Source: Microbacterium sp. MAH-37
GTDB taxonomy: Bacteria; Actinomycetota; Actinomycetes; Actinomycetales; Microbacteriaceae
Assembly (NCBI RefSeq): GCF_009758255.1
Contig: NZ_WSEN01000007.1
Span: 327,312 to 391,311, forward strand
Length of the DNA stretch: 64,000 bases
Reading direction: 5' to 3'
Position 1 is the first letter of the stretch. Each line of letters begins with the position of its first letter. Positions 33,615 to 42,229 of this stretch are shown here, in pieces. Under the pieces are notes generated by a model. That model saw nothing but the letters and a program-made list of their open reading frames with translations. It ran no database searches and was not told the DNA's origin. The translations under genes were made by a program, and so were the position numbers.

Positions 33615-34412
33615 TCAGCGGTTCTTGTCGTCGCGCCAGGCGAGCCAGTCCGTCACGCGCGCGAGGTCGTAGTCAGGGCCGGAGATGCCGACCGTGAAGA
33701 GGGTCGCGCCGAGGGCGTACTGCTGCTCGACCTCGTGGAGGCTGCGGTTCCCGATCTCGGTGGAGATCTCGATCTCCGCTGTGTCCCTGCCGACCGCGCG
33801 GCCGTGGTCGGCCAGAATCGCGAGCTTCCGCTCCAGCGTGGCCGCGTCGCTGAACGAATGCCAGATGTCTGCATGCCCGGCGACGATCCGCAGCGTCTTC
33901 CTCTCACCTCCGCCGCCGATGAGCACGGGGATGTGCCGGGTCGGTGGCGGGTTGAGCTTCGCCCACCGGTTCTCGATCACGGGGAGGTCGCGGGCCAGCG
34001 CATCGAGACGGCTGCCCGCAGTGCCGAAGTCGTAGCCGTACTCGTCGTAGTCGCGCTCGAACCATCCCGACCCGGTGCCGAAGATGAAGCGCCCCTGACC
34101 ACCCTTCGCGCTGATGTGATCGATCGTGCGGGCCATGTCCGCCTGCAGGTTCGCGTTCCGATAGCTGTTGCAGTTCACCAGGGCGCCGATCTCGACGCGG
34201 GTGGTCTGCTCAGCGAGAGCGGCGAGCATCGTCCACGACTCGAAGTGCATGCCGTGGGGTTCGCCGCGAAGAGGGAAGAAGTGGTCCCAGTTGAACAGCA
34301 CGTCGACGCCGAGATCCTCGAGGGCGGCGGCTGTGTCTCGGAACTTCTCGTACGGCGCGTGCTGGGGCTGGATCTGCACGCCGATGCGCACAGGGCGATG
34401 TACAGCGGTCAT
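33615..34412 (-). CDS. LLM-class F420-dependent oxidoreductase
   Basis: 265 residues, luciferase-like TIM barrel. VRIGVQIQPQHAPYEKF, VLFNWDHFFPL, RVEIGALVNCNSYRNANLQADMARTIDHIS and RFIFGTGSGWFERDYDEYGYDF are typical of the F420-dependent branch (TIGR03560-like). It probably uses reduced F420 for an unknown hydride transfer. The start is the ATG at 34412, preceded by GGAGG. It is transcribed toward the C-terminal end of the small cupin cluster and away from glnA1, with a terminator separating it from glnA1. Confidence 0.88.
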   Translation of the reverse strand: MTAVHRPVRIGVQIQPQHAPYEKFRDTAAALEDLGVDVLFNWDHFFPLRGEPHGMHFESWTMLAALAEQTTRVEIGALVNCNSYRNANLQADMARTIDHISAKGGQGRFIFGTGSGWFERDYDEYGYDFGTAGSRLDALARDLPVIENRWAKLNPPPTRHIPVLIGGGGERKTLRIVAGHADIWHSFSDAATLERKLAILADHGRAVGRDTAEIEISTEIGNRSLHEVEQQYALGATLFTVGISGPDYDLARVTDWLAWRDDKNR

Positions 34413-34435
34413 GTGTTCCTCCAGGACGAGGATAG

Positions 34436-34474
34436 GCGAATGCCCCGCCTCCGAACGGGAAGCAGGGCATTCGC
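34436..34474 (-). terminator. Terminator after glnA1
   Basis: A 10-bp stem (34436-34445 with 34465-34474) with a partly structured loop lies just downstream of the glnA1 stop. Confidence 0.7.
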
Positions 34475-34488
34475 GAGTCAGGCGTTGA

Positions 34489-35913
34489 TCACACGCCGTA
34501 GTACAGCTCGAACTCGTAGGGGTGGGGACGCTGTGCCATCGGCAGGATCTCCTTCTCGTACTTGTACTCGATCCAGGTGTCGATGAGCTCCTGGGTGAAC
34601 ACGCCCCCCTCGAGGAGGAAGTCGTGGTCCTCGCGGAGCGCCTCGAGCGAGTCCAGCAGCGAGTTGGGCACCTGCGGGATGTTCTTGGCCTCCTCCGGCG
34701 GCAGCTCGTAGAGGTCCTTGTCGATCGGCTCCATCGGCTCGATGCGGTTGCGGATGCCATCAAGGCCGGCCATCAGCTGCGCGGCGAACGCGAGGTACGG
34801 GTTGCCCGAGGCATCCGGGACGCGGAACTCGATGCGCTTGGCCTTCGGGTTCGAACCGGTCAGCGGGATGCGGATGGCGGCGGAGCGGTTGCCGGCGGAG
34901 TACGCCAGGTTCACCGGCGCCTCGAAGTGCTTCACCAGGCGGTGGTAGCTGTTCAGGGTCGGGTTCGTGAAGGCGAGCACGGCGTGCGCGTGCTTGAGCA
35001 GGCCGCCGATGTACCAGCGCGCGGTGTCGCTGAGCTGGCCGTAGCCGTTCTCGTCGAAGAACAGCGGCTTGCCGTCGAGCCACAGCGACTGGTGCGTGTG
35101 CATGCCAGAGCCGTTGTCGCCGAACAGCGGCTTCGGCATGAACGTGACCGTCTTGCCCCATTCCTCGGCGGTGTTCTTGACGATGTACTTGAACTTCAGG
35201 ATGTCGTCGGCCGCGTGCACCATGGTGTCGAAGCGGTAGTTGATCTCCTGCTGGCCGGCGGTGCCCACCTCGTGGTGCGAGCGCTCCAGGTGGAAGCCGG
35301 CATCGATCAGGCGCAGGGTGATGTCGTCGCGCAGGTCCGCGGTCTTGTCGACCGGTGCGACGGGGAAGTAGCCGCCCTTGAAGGGGGTCTTGTTGCCGAG
35401 GTTGCCGCCCTCCTCCTCGCGACCGGAGTTCCACGCGGCCTCTTCGGAGTCGACCTTGTAGAAGCTCTCGCCCGAGGTGACCGAGTAGCGCACGTCATCG
35501 AAGATGTAGAACTCGGCTTCGGGAGCGAAGTACGCGGTGTCCGCGATGCCGGTGGAGGCGAGGTACTTCTCGGCCTTCTTCGCGACCTGACGCGGGTCCT
35601 TGCTGTAGATCTCACCGGTGCGCGGGTTGTAGATGTCGAACACCATGACGATCGTGCTCGCCTCGCGGAACGGGTCGATGTACGCCGTCGTCACATCGGG
35701 GATGAGCTGCATGTCGGACTCGTGGATCGACGCGAAGCCGCGGATCGAGGAGCCGTCGAAGAGCTGTCCGTCCCGGAAGAAGTCCTCGTCGACCGTGGCC
35801 GCCGGGATGTTGAAGTGCTGCTGCACACCGGGCAGGTCGGTGAAGCGGATGTCAAGGAACTTGACGTCGTTCTCCTTGATATACGCGAGCAGCTCGGACG
35901 GTTCACTGAACAT
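34489..35913 (-). CDS. glnA: Glutamine synthetase type I (GlnA1)
   Basis: 474 residues, dodecameric enzyme for ammonia assimilation. [12 protein letters not shown], the metal motif [31 protein letters not shown], and [23 protein letters not shown] follow GSI-beta. The adenylylation site is kept as [11 protein letters not shown] (Tyr), so GlnE can control it. RBS AGGAG is before the ATG at 35913. A GlnR-type box (35997-36012) lies upstream of a TAATCT -10 (35959-35964), consistent with nitrogen-responsive transcription. Confidence 0.97.
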   Translation of the reverse strand: MFSEPSELLAYIKENDVKFLDIRFTDLPGVQQHFNIPAATVDEDFFRDGQLFDGSSIRGFASIHESDMQLIPDVTTAYIDPFREASTIVMVFDIYNPRTGEIYSKDPRQVAKKAEKYLASTGIADTAYFAPEAEFYIFDDVRYSVTSGESFYKVDSEEAAWNSGREEEGGNLGNKTPFKGGYFPVAPVDKTADLRDDITLRLIDAGFHLERSHHEVGTAGQQEINYRFDTMVHAADDILKFKYIVKNTAEEWGKTVTFMPKPLFGDNGSGMHTHQSLWLDGKPLFFDENGYGQLSDTARWYIGGLLKHAHAVLAFTNPTLNSYHRLVKHFEAPVNLAYSAGNRSAAIRIPLTGSNPKAKRIEFRVPDASGNPYLAFAAQLMAGLDGIRNRIEPMEPIDKDLYELPPEEAKNIPQVPNSLLDSLEALREDHDFLLEGGVFTQELIDTWIEYKYEKEILPMAQRPHPYEFELYYGV

Positions 35914-35996
35914 GTAGCACTCCTGTGGAAGGGATTCGGGGGGCTTGGCCCACGAGGCAGATTACGGAGAGGCGGTTTCCCCGCCGTGTCTGCCGT

Positions 35997-36012
35997 GTTT
36001 CGAGCATGTTAC
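35997..36012 (-). promoter_or_regulatory. GlnR-type box upstream of glnA1
   Basis: Read on the minus strand, GTAAC-ATGCTC-GAAAC fits the GlnR consensus GTnAC-n6-GnAAC exactly. It lies about 33 bp upstream of the TAATCT -10 candidate of glnA1, a position suited to activation. It also lies just before the divergent RDD gene. Confidence 0.6.
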
Positions 36013-36022
36013 AGGCGACGCC

Positions 36023-36028
36023 TAAACT
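36023..36028 (+). promoter_or_regulatory. -10 box TAAACT for a leaderless RDD transcript
   Basis: TAAACT is followed by 6 nt and the GTG at 36035, with no RBS. Confidence 0.55.
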
Positions 36029-36034
36029 GGAACC

Positions 36035-36463
36035 GTGACGGATGCTGTGAACACGTACCCCGGAGAGCGACTCGGAATGCCGCAGACGGGGCCGGGGAGC
36101 ATCGCCCGCGTCGGCCGCAGGATCGGCGCACTGCTGATCGATTACGCGGCGGCGACGATCATCGCGATCGGGTTCCTGGGCTACGACCAGTTCGATCTGC
36201 CCGCCGAGGCCGGGTGGCGTCAGTTCGCGCCGATGATGGTGTTCGCCGTGCTGCAGATCCTGTTCATCCCCACCGCCGGCGGCAGCCCTGGGCACCGCAT
36301 CCTGGGTTTGCGCGTGATCAGGCTGGGTGGCGGGTGGGCCGGTCTCTGGCGCCCGATCGTCCGCACGCTGCTGCTCGTCGTCGTGATCCCCGCGGTGATC
36401 TGGGATGCGGATCAGCGCGGCCTGCACGACAAGGCATCGGGTCTGGTCCTCATCCGCGCCTGA
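36035..36463 (+). CDS. RDD-family membrane protein
   Basis: 142 residues. The RDD signature is clear: ARVGRRIGALLIDY at the first membrane segment, SPGHRILGLRVIR in the middle and DADQRGLHDKASGLVLI at the end. About three membrane segments. The function of the family is unclear (some are transporters or antiporters). In M. tuberculosis an RDD gene also sits beside glnA1. GTG start. Confidence 0.88.
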   Translation: MTDAVNTYPGERLGMPQTGPGSIARVGRRIGALLIDYAAATIIAIGFLGYDQFDLPAEAGWRQFAPMMVFAVLQILFIPTAGGSPGHRILGLRVIRLGGGWAGLWRPIVRTLLLVVVIPAVIWDADQRGLHDKASGLVLIRA

Positions 36464-36471
36464 CTCCGCGC

Positions 36472-36951
36472 TCAGTCCCTGCCGCGGTTGCGTCGGCGCG
36501 CCTCTTTCGGCGCCCTGCCGCCGAGGAATGACCGCGCAGGGTCCACGATGTACCCGCGACGCAGCGCCTCACGGCCGATGAGCATCCGGAAGCCCATCTC
36601 GTCGCGGTTGGTCAGCGTGACCTCCGCGGTGACTTCGCGGTCCACGAGCCGCACACGCAGCTTCACGACCAGGCGTGCCTCGGAGTGACCGGACGAGCTG
36701 CGCACCTCGCGGCGGTCGTGTACGGGGTACTCGGCGAGCACCGCGTCCTCGGCGGTGTCCTGCCAGGGGTTCACACGGAAGCGCACCCAGTCCGCGCCCT
36801 CGCGCTGGAACTCCTCGATGTCGAAGGCGTGCAGCGAAGAGGTCCGGGCGCCGGTGTCGATCTTCGCCTTGATCCACTCCACGCCGAGATCGGGCAGCCC
36901 GACCCACTCACGCCACCCCGTGAGCGTGTTTGAATGAGAAGACCGACCCAT
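36472..36951 (-). CDS. RimB-like retropepsin-type protease (annotated ATP-dependent zinc protease, DUF785)
   Basis: 159 residues. The active-site motif KAKIDTGARTSSLHA (Asp-Thr-Gly, residues about 29-43) is that of a retropepsin-like aspartic protease. The C-terminal VTLTNRDEMGFRMLIGREAL completes the family signature. In Pseudomonas the RimB member of this family trims glutamates that RimK adds to ribosomal protein S6. Here it is divergent from a rimK gene only 25 bp away, which supports a RimB-like role. The older zinc-protease label is not supported by any zinc motif. Confidence 0.82.
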   Translation of the reverse strand: MGRSSHSNTLTGWREWVGLPDLGVEWIKAKIDTGARTSSLHAFDIEEFQREGADWVRFRVNPWQDTAEDAVLAEYPVHDRREVRSSSGHSEARLVVKLRVRLVDREVTAEVTLTNRDEMGFRMLIGREALRRGYIVDPARSFLGGRAPKEARRRNRGRD

Positions 36952-36976
36952 CCCTACATCCTGGCAGGAATCCCCG

Positions 36977-38164
36977 TTGAAGATCGCCGTCCTCTCCCGA
37001 GCGCCGCAGTCCTACTCCACCCAGCGCCTTCGCGCCGCAGCGCAGCAGCGCGGACACAACGTCAAGGTCCTGAACACCCTGCGGTTCGCGATCGACCTGA
37101 CAGCGGATGAACCCGACCTCTTCTACCGGGGCAAGCAGCTCAGCGACTACGATGCGATCCTGCCGCGCATCGGGAACTCGATCACCTACTTCGGCACCGC
37201 CGTGGTGCGTCAGTTCGAGCAGATGGACGTGTACACGCCGAACACGGCGAACGGCATCTCCAGCGCCAGGGACAAGCTCCGCGCGAACCAGATCCTGTCT
37301 CGGCACAACATCGCGATGCCTGCGACGGCGTTCGTGCGCAACCGCGCCGACGTGCGCCCGGCGATCGAGCGGGTCGGCGGCGCTCCGGTCGTGATCAAGC
37401 TGCTGGAGGGGACCCAGGGGATCGGCGTGATCCTCGCGCCGCAGGTGAAGGTCGCCGAGGCGATCATCGAGACACTGCACTCCACCAAGCAGAACGTGCT
37501 GATCCAGAAGTTCATCGCCGAGTCGCGCGGTCGCGACATCCGTGCGCTGGTCGTCGGTGGGCGCGTGGTCGCCGCCATGCGACGGGTCGCCGACGGCGAC
37601 GAGTTCCGCTCCAACGTGCACCGGGGCGGCCGCGTGGAGCCCGTCACGCTGGATCCTATGTACGAGCAGACGGCGGTGCGCGCGGCCCAGATCATGGGCC
37701 TGCGCGTCGCCGGCGTGGACATGCTCGAGGGCGAGGACGGTCCGCTGGTCATGGAGGTCAACTCCTCCCCGGGTCTGCAGGGCATCGAGGCGGCGACCAA
37801 GTTGGACGTCGCGGGCGCCATCATCGACTACATCTCGGAGCAGGTGGCCTTCCCCGACATCGACGTCCGTCAACGCCTGAGCGTGTCCACCGGCTACGGC
37901 GTCGCCGAGCTCGTGATGCACTCGGGCGCGGAGCAGGTCGGCAAGCAGCTGGGTGACCTCGGTCTGTGGGACCGGGACATCACCGTGCTCACCCTGCACC
38001 GGGGTGTGAACGTGATCCCGAACCCGCGCAAGCACGTCGTGCTCGAGTCGGGCGACAGGCTGCTGTGCTTCGGCAAGCTCGACGAGATGCGCTCGATGAT
38101 CCCGGAGCGCCCCCGGCGCCGGGCGAAGGTGCGCCGTCTGCCCAAGCAGCCGCTCGGCGAGTGA
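36977..38164 (+). CDS. rimK: RimK-type ATP-grasp ligase fused to a C-terminal RCK_C (TrkA_C) domain
   Basis: 395 residues. Residues 1-290 are a RimK-like glutamate ligase: N-terminal MKIAVLSRAPQSYSTQRL, the ATP-grasp lysine region PVVIKLLEGTQGIGVIL, RGRDIRALVVGGRVVAAMRR, and the metal motif MEVNSSPGLQGIE. Residues about 300-380 form an RCK_C domain (GYGVAELVMHSGAEQVGKQLGDLGL...GDRLLCFG), normally found in potassium channels and transporters where it binds small ligands. Only short linkers lie between them and there is no frameshift. The start is TTG at 36977 with AGGAA upstream. RimK adds glutamates to ribosomal protein S6 in E. coli. Confidence 0.88.
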   Translation: MKIAVLSRAPQSYSTQRLRAAAQQRGHNVKVLNTLRFAIDLTADEPDLFYRGKQLSDYDAILPRIGNSITYFGTAVVRQFEQMDVYTPNTANGISSARDKLRANQILSRHNIAMPATAFVRNRADVRPAIERVGGAPVVIKLLEGTQGIGVILAPQVKVAEAIIETLHSTKQNVLIQKFIAESRGRDIRALVVGGRVVAAMRRVADGDEFRSNVHRGGRVEPVTLDPMYEQTAVRAAQIMGLRVAGVDMLEGEDGPLVMEVNSSPGLQGIEAATKLDVAGAIIDYISEQVAFPDIDVRQRLSVSTGYGVAELVMHSGAEQVGKQLGDLGLWDRDITVLTLHRGVNVIPNPRKHVVLESGDRLLCFGKLDEMRSMIPERPRRRAKVRRLPKQPLGE

Positions 38165-38206
38165 CACGAGAAAGGGCCCCGTCCGCGGACGGGGCCCTTT
38201 CTCGTG
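38165..38206. terminator. Bidirectional terminator between rimK and DUF4191 gene
   Basis: A perfect 42-bp palindrome directly after the rimK stop, between convergent genes. Confidence 0.92.
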
Positions 38207-38217
38207 AGTTGTTCGGG

Positions 38218-38928
38218 TCAGCGCGGACGCTGCGCGCGGGCCTTCATGGGGTCGATGCCCTTCGGGATCGGCAGTGAGGTGACCGACTGCGAGACGGACT
38301 CGATGCGCTTGATCACCGCGGCCATCGTGGCCTTGTCGATCTTCTTCGGCAGCTTCTTGATGGTCTTCGCGAGGTCCTTGATCTGCACCTCATCGTCGCC
38401 GTGCCCGACATAGAGGACGGTGACGGGCACTCCGGCGGCCACTCGCTGGGCCTTCGACCGCTCTTCGTTCACGAGGCGCGTCAGACGCCCGCGTGCGCCT
38501 TCGCCGACGACCACGACGCCACCACGGCCGACCGCGCGGTAGACGGCCTCCTGGGTCTTCGGGTTGATGCCGGCGGGAGTGTCGGAGGCCTGCCAGTTGC
38601 GACCCAGGCTGGTGGACAGCACGTGACCGCTGGCCCCGGGCATACCGTCGATCTTCTGGTACATCGCGCTCGTGGAGAGGCGGGTCATCAGCATCATCGC
38701 GCCGAGCAGACCGAGCATCAGACCGGTGATGCCCCAGAGGATGACCGCGAACACGCCGCCCGGCGGGATCAGGTACCCGAGGATCACACCGATCAGCACA
38801 CCGCCGACGACGATCGCGGCCTGCGCCCAGGGGAGCCAGCCGTAGATCTCGCGCGTGAAGCGGAACAGGGACTTCAGCTGGGAGAAGAATCCGGGTCGCT
38901 TCTCGGGTGCGGAATCACGCTTTGCCAT
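38218..38928 (-). CDS. DUF4191 membrane protein
   Basis: 236 residues, actinobacterial DUF4191 (Rv2219 family). Two adjacent membrane helices (WAQAAIVVGGVLIGVILGYL and FAVILWGITGLMLGLLGAMML) are followed by a cytoplasmic domain with SAMYQKIDGMPGASGHVLS. The Lys-rich tail includes LAKTIKKLPKKIDKATM. Function unknown. The ATG at 38928 lies 7 nt after TAGGCT, so it is probably leaderless. Position next to the glnA region matches M. tuberculosis. Confidence 0.92.
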   Translation of the reverse strand: MAKRDSAPEKRPGFFSQLKSLFRFTREIYGWLPWAQAAIVVGGVLIGVILGYLIPPGGVFAVILWGITGLMLGLLGAMMLMTRLSTSAMYQKIDGMPGASGHVLSTSLGRNWQASDTPAGINPKTQEAVYRAVGRGGVVVVGEGARGRLTRLVNEERSKAQRVAAGVPVTVLYVGHGDDEVQIKDLAKTIKKLPKKIDKATMAAVIKRIESVSQSVTSLPIPKGIDPMKARAQRPR

Positions 38929-38935
38929 GAGGACC

Positions 38936-38941
38936 AGCCTA
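38936..38941 (-). promoter_or_regulatory. -10 box TAGGCT for leaderless DUF4191 gene
   Basis: On the minus strand TAGGCT is followed by 7 nt and the ATG at 38928. Confidence 0.5.
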
Positions 38942-39064
38942 CCGGTCGTCGGGGCGCCGCCGCCGCCCTGCTCTGTTCCTCCACAGGCGGGTTGGTCGGA
39001 CGTTCCGTGCACAGGGCCGGGATTCCGACGTCCGCGTCCGCTCCCGCTGCGCTGGGATGGGCGG

Positions 39065-40405
39065 ATGACCGAGAACACATCGTCAGACGAGCTCGTCGCC
39101 GGCGTGCACCGGAGGATCCGGATGCTGGATCCGCAGGAGGGCCCCTTCGCCGGAGAGCTGGTGGCGGACGGCGAGGAGGTGCGGATCCGTCTCGATGCCG
39201 CCGGATGCTCCGAAGATCCGTTCTGGTCGTTCAGCGGGACAGACCACGTCGCGGCGCCATTGGACCTCGTGCGAAGGGCGGACGGCACCGACGTGCTGCT
39301 GCCGTGGTGCACAGAGCGGATCTCGGCGTTCCTCGGACGTCGCACCGCGGCGGAGCAGGCGCTGAGCACCGGGGAGAGCGTCACCCTGGTCGGCAGCCTG
39401 CTGCGTGGCCTGACCGAGCTGGACGGCTGCCCGCTGCCCGGTGCCTGGTGGTTGACCGACGGCGGCAGGCCGGTGTTCGTCCTGGGCACGGGGGAGCCCG
39501 CGGCCGAGGGATCGAGGGCACTCATCGCACGGGTGCGGGACGGGGCCGCGGATCGCGGCCTCGAGCGGCTCCTCGCCGACATCGAGTCGGGTCTGGCGGA
39601 CCCGCGCGCCGCGCGACGGCGGATGGACCGGTGGGATGCAGAGCTGACCGAACTCGCTGCACCCCGGCCGCTGCATCGTGAGGTGTTCGCCCCGGCCGCC
39701 GCAGGCGCCGTCGTCGCGAAGCGCTTCCCGGCGGCCCTCGACGTGCCCGCTGACGAGGGAACGCGGTGGTGGACTGCGGTCTCCGGCCGAGCCGCGATGG
39801 CAGCGGAGCGCGTGCGCGGGCTGCTGCGGCGCCTGGGATCGGCCGCGCCGCGCCGGCGGCAGTCCAGAAGGATGCCGAAGCCCGAATCGGGCGCGGCGAA
39901 TCCCGTCGGAGGGCGTCGCCGTCCCCTGCTGATCGGCGCCGCTGCCGCGACGGTCGTGCTGGCGGTGGGACTGCTGTGGCCGACCGGCGAGGGGGACGAC
40001 CCGGCCTCCGCACAGGCCGTGGAGACGCCGGTCGCCGGCACGCCTGCTGCCGAGACCCCGAGCCCTGAGCACTCCGCACGCACCGCGACGCCACAGGACG
40101 TGCCGTCGGGCGATCCCGTGGCGGCAGTTCCGGGTCTCGTGGAGCGGATCGAACGCTGCCTGCGCGCACACGACGGGGTCTGCGCGGATGCCGTCGTCGA
40201 GGGGTCCGCGGCCGCCGTGCTCGCTGCCATCGAGCGTGCGGACACCGGTGACGCGGTCTCCCTGGTGGATTCCTACGGCGACATCGCGGTGATCCGCCGA
40301 GGCGATGTGCAGGAGGAGCAGCAGATCCTGGTGCTCCTGCGTCGGAAAGACGAATGGCTGGTCCGCGACGTCTATGCCGTCGCGGACCAGCCGGGTTCGT
40401 CCTGA
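39065..40405 (+). CDS. Unrecognised single-pass membrane protein
   Basis: 446 residues. The N-terminal 280 residues look cytoplasmic, with a region resembling bacterial forkhead/kinase-associated leader sequences (LLPWCTERISAFLGRR...VTLVGSLLRGLTEL). A basic stretch RRRQSRRMPK precedes one membrane helix (LLIGAAAATVVLAVGLLWP, about 300-318). The outer part has a Pro/Thr/Ala-rich linker and a C-terminal domain of about 80 residues with two Cys (ERIERCLRAHDGVCADAV) that could form a disulfide, ending LVRDVYAVAD. No family is recognised. It sits where M. tuberculosis has lipB-lipA. Confidence 0.7.
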   Translation: MTENTSSDELVAGVHRRIRMLDPQEGPFAGELVADGEEVRIRLDAAGCSEDPFWSFSGTDHVAAPLDLVRRADGTDVLLPWCTERISAFLGRRTAAEQALSTGESVTLVGSLLRGLTELDGCPLPGAWWLTDGGRPVFVLGTGEPAAEGSRALIARVRDGAADRGLERLLADIESGLADPRAARRRMDRWDAELTELAAPRPLHREVFAPAAAGAVVAKRFPAALDVPADEGTRWWTAVSGRAAMAAERVRGLLRRLGSAAPRRRQSRRMPKPESGAANPVGGRRRPLLIGAAAATVVLAVGLLWPTGEGDDPASAQAVETPVAGTPAAETPSPEHSARTATPQDVPSGDPVAAVPGLVERIERCLRAHDGVCADAVVEGSAAAVLAAIERADTGDAVSLVDSYGDIAVIRRGDVQEEQQILVLLRRKDEWLVRDVYAVADQPGSS

Positions 40406-40408
40406 GAC

Positions 40409-42133
40409 TTACGCTCCGAGCACGGCGGCGAAGTCCGCCGCCTCGAGGCGGGTCTTGATCGCGCCCAGGAAGCGGGCGGCATCCGCACCGTCGATGATGC
40501 GGTGGTCGTACGAGATCGCGAAGTACACGTACGAGCGGACGGCGATCGCGTCGACGCCGCCGACGTTCACGACGCCGGGGCGCTTGAACACGACGCCGGT
40601 GCCGAGGATCGCGGACTGGGGCAGGAACACCAGCGGTGTGTCGAACAGCGCACCGCGCGAGCCGGTGTTGGTCACCGTGAAGGTGCCTCCGGCGAGCTCG
40701 TCCGGCTTCAGCTTGTTGTCACGCGTGCGGGCGGCGAGATCGGCGATCTCGTGAGCCAGCTGGGCGAGGTTCTTCGTGGCCGCATCGCGCACGACCGGCG
40801 TGAGCAGGCCGCGCTCGGTGTCGACCGCGATGGAGATGTTCTCGGTCGCCGGGTAGACGATGCTGTCGCCGTCGACCGTCGAGTTGATGATCGGGAACGC
40901 CTGCAGCGCCTCGGCGGCGGCCAGGGTGAAGAACGGCAGGAAGGAGAGCTTGTCGCCCGTCTTCTGCTGGAACGCCACCTTGACGCTGTCGCGGTACTGG
41001 GCGAGCGCCGTCACGTCGATCTCGACGAACGTGGTCAGCTGCGCAGTCTGCTGCATGGAGGCCACGGCGCGCTCGGCGACGACCTTGCGCAGACGCGACA
41101 TCTTCTGCGTGGTGCCGCGCAGCGGCGAGACCTCGAGCGGAGCAGGAGCCGCGGCGGCCGGAGCGGCAGCGGCGGCGGGCGCCTGGGACTTGGCCTCCGC
41201 GGCCTTCAGGACGTCCTCCTTGCGGATGCGTCCGCCGACGCCAGAGCCCTGGATGCTGGCCAGGTCGACGCCCTGCTGAGCGGCGAGACGACGCACGAGC
41301 GGGGTGACGTAGACGTTGTCCGATCCCTCGGCCTGGGCGGCCGGGGCCGGCGCAGCAGCGGGAGCCGGTGCAGGAGCGGGAGCCGGCGCAGCAGGGGCCG
41401 GCGCGGGTGCTGCGGCCGGGGCGGGCGCGGTTGCCGGGGCAGGCGCCGCAGGAGCAGGCTCAGCTGCAGGAGCCGGGGCTGCTGCCGGTGCGGCAGCAGC
41501 AGGAGCACCGGAACCGACACGGGCGAGGACGGCACCCACGGCGACGGTCTCGTCCTCGGCGGCGACGATCTCCTGCAGCACGCCGGCGACCGGCGACGGG
41601 ATCTCGGTGTCGACCTTGTCGGTCGAGATCTCGAGGAGTGCCTCGTCGACCTCGACGCTGTCGCCGACCTGCTTCAGCCAGCGGGTGACGGTGCCCTCGG
41701 TGACGCTCTCGCCGAGCTCGGGGAGCACGATGTCGGTGGCGTCCCCTGCGGGCGCGGGCGCTGCGGGTGCCTCGGCGGCCGGCGCCGGAGCGGGAGCTGG
41801 TGCCTCTGCGGCCGGCGCCGGAGCGGCGGGCGCGGGCGCCTCAGCAGCGGGCGCGGCGGCAGCAGCCGGGGCCTCGGCGGCGGGGGCGGCGCCGGAGCCG
41901 TCGCCGATACGGGCGAGCAGCGCGCCGATCTCGACCGTCTCGTCCTCTTCGACCAGGATCGCCTCGAGCACGCCGCTGACGGGTGCGGGGATCTCGGTGT
42001 CGACCTTGTCGGTCGAGATCTCGAGGAGGCCTTCATCAGCCTCGACGGTGTCGCCGACCTGCTTGAGCCAGCGGGTGACCGTACCCTCGGTGACGCTCTC
42101 TCCGAGAGCGGGGAGGACCACGGATGTGCTCAT
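40409..42133 (-). CDS. sucB: Dihydrolipoamide acyltransferase (E2) of 2-oxoacid dehydrogenase complexes
   Basis: 574 residues. Two lipoyl domains (about 2-77 and 129-204), each with the lipoylated Lys in ISTDKVDTE, are joined by long Ala/Pro linkers. A peripheral E3-binding domain follows ([29 protein letters not shown], about 270-310), then the catalytic acyltransferase ending with the active-site [14 protein letters not shown]. In actinobacteria this protein (DlaT in mycobacteria) often serves pyruvate dehydrogenase. Together with aceE and the following lpdA, a full PDH complex is encoded in this window. Name by convention; succinyl- versus acetyl-transfer is not resolved. Confidence 0.94.
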   Translation of the reverse strand: MSTSVVLPALGESVTEGTVTRWLKQVGDTVEADEGLLEISTDKVDTEIPAPVSGVLEAILVEEDETVEIGALLARIGDGSGAAPAAEAPAAAAAPAAEAPAPAAPAPAAEAPAPAPAPAAEAPAAPAPAGDATDIVLPELGESVTEGTVTRWLKQVGDSVEVDEALLEISTDKVDTEIPSPVAGVLQEIVAAEDETVAVGAVLARVGSGAPAAAAPAAAPAPAAEPAPAAPAPATAPAPAAAPAPAPAAPAPAPAPAPAAAPAPAAQAEGSDNVYVTPLVRRLAAQQGVDLASIQGSGVGGRIRKEDVLKAAEAKSQAPAAAAAPAAAAPAPLEVSPLRGTTQKMSRLRKVVAERAVASMQQTAQLTTFVEIDVTALAQYRDSVKVAFQQKTGDKLSFLPFFTLAAAEALQAFPIINSTVDGDSIVYPATENISIAVDTERGLLTPVVRDAATKNLAQLAHEIADLAARTRDNKLKPDELAGGTFTVTNTGSRGALFDTPLVFLPQSAILGTGVVFKRPGVVNVGGVDAIAVRSYVYFAISYDHRIIDGADAARFLGAIKTRLEAADFAAVLGA

Positions 42134-42229
42134 GTCGGAGTCTCCTTCAGGAAGTTCGTGTGGTGTTCAGCTTAGTGGCCTTGACCGCGCAGAGACAGAA
42201 CGAAACTTCCACAATGCGCGAAAAAGTTT

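Noticed and set aside
41340..41900. Ala/Pro-rich repeats as a tandem-repeat surface protein
   Set aside because: They are the flexible linkers between lipoyl, E3-binding and catalytic domains of E2.
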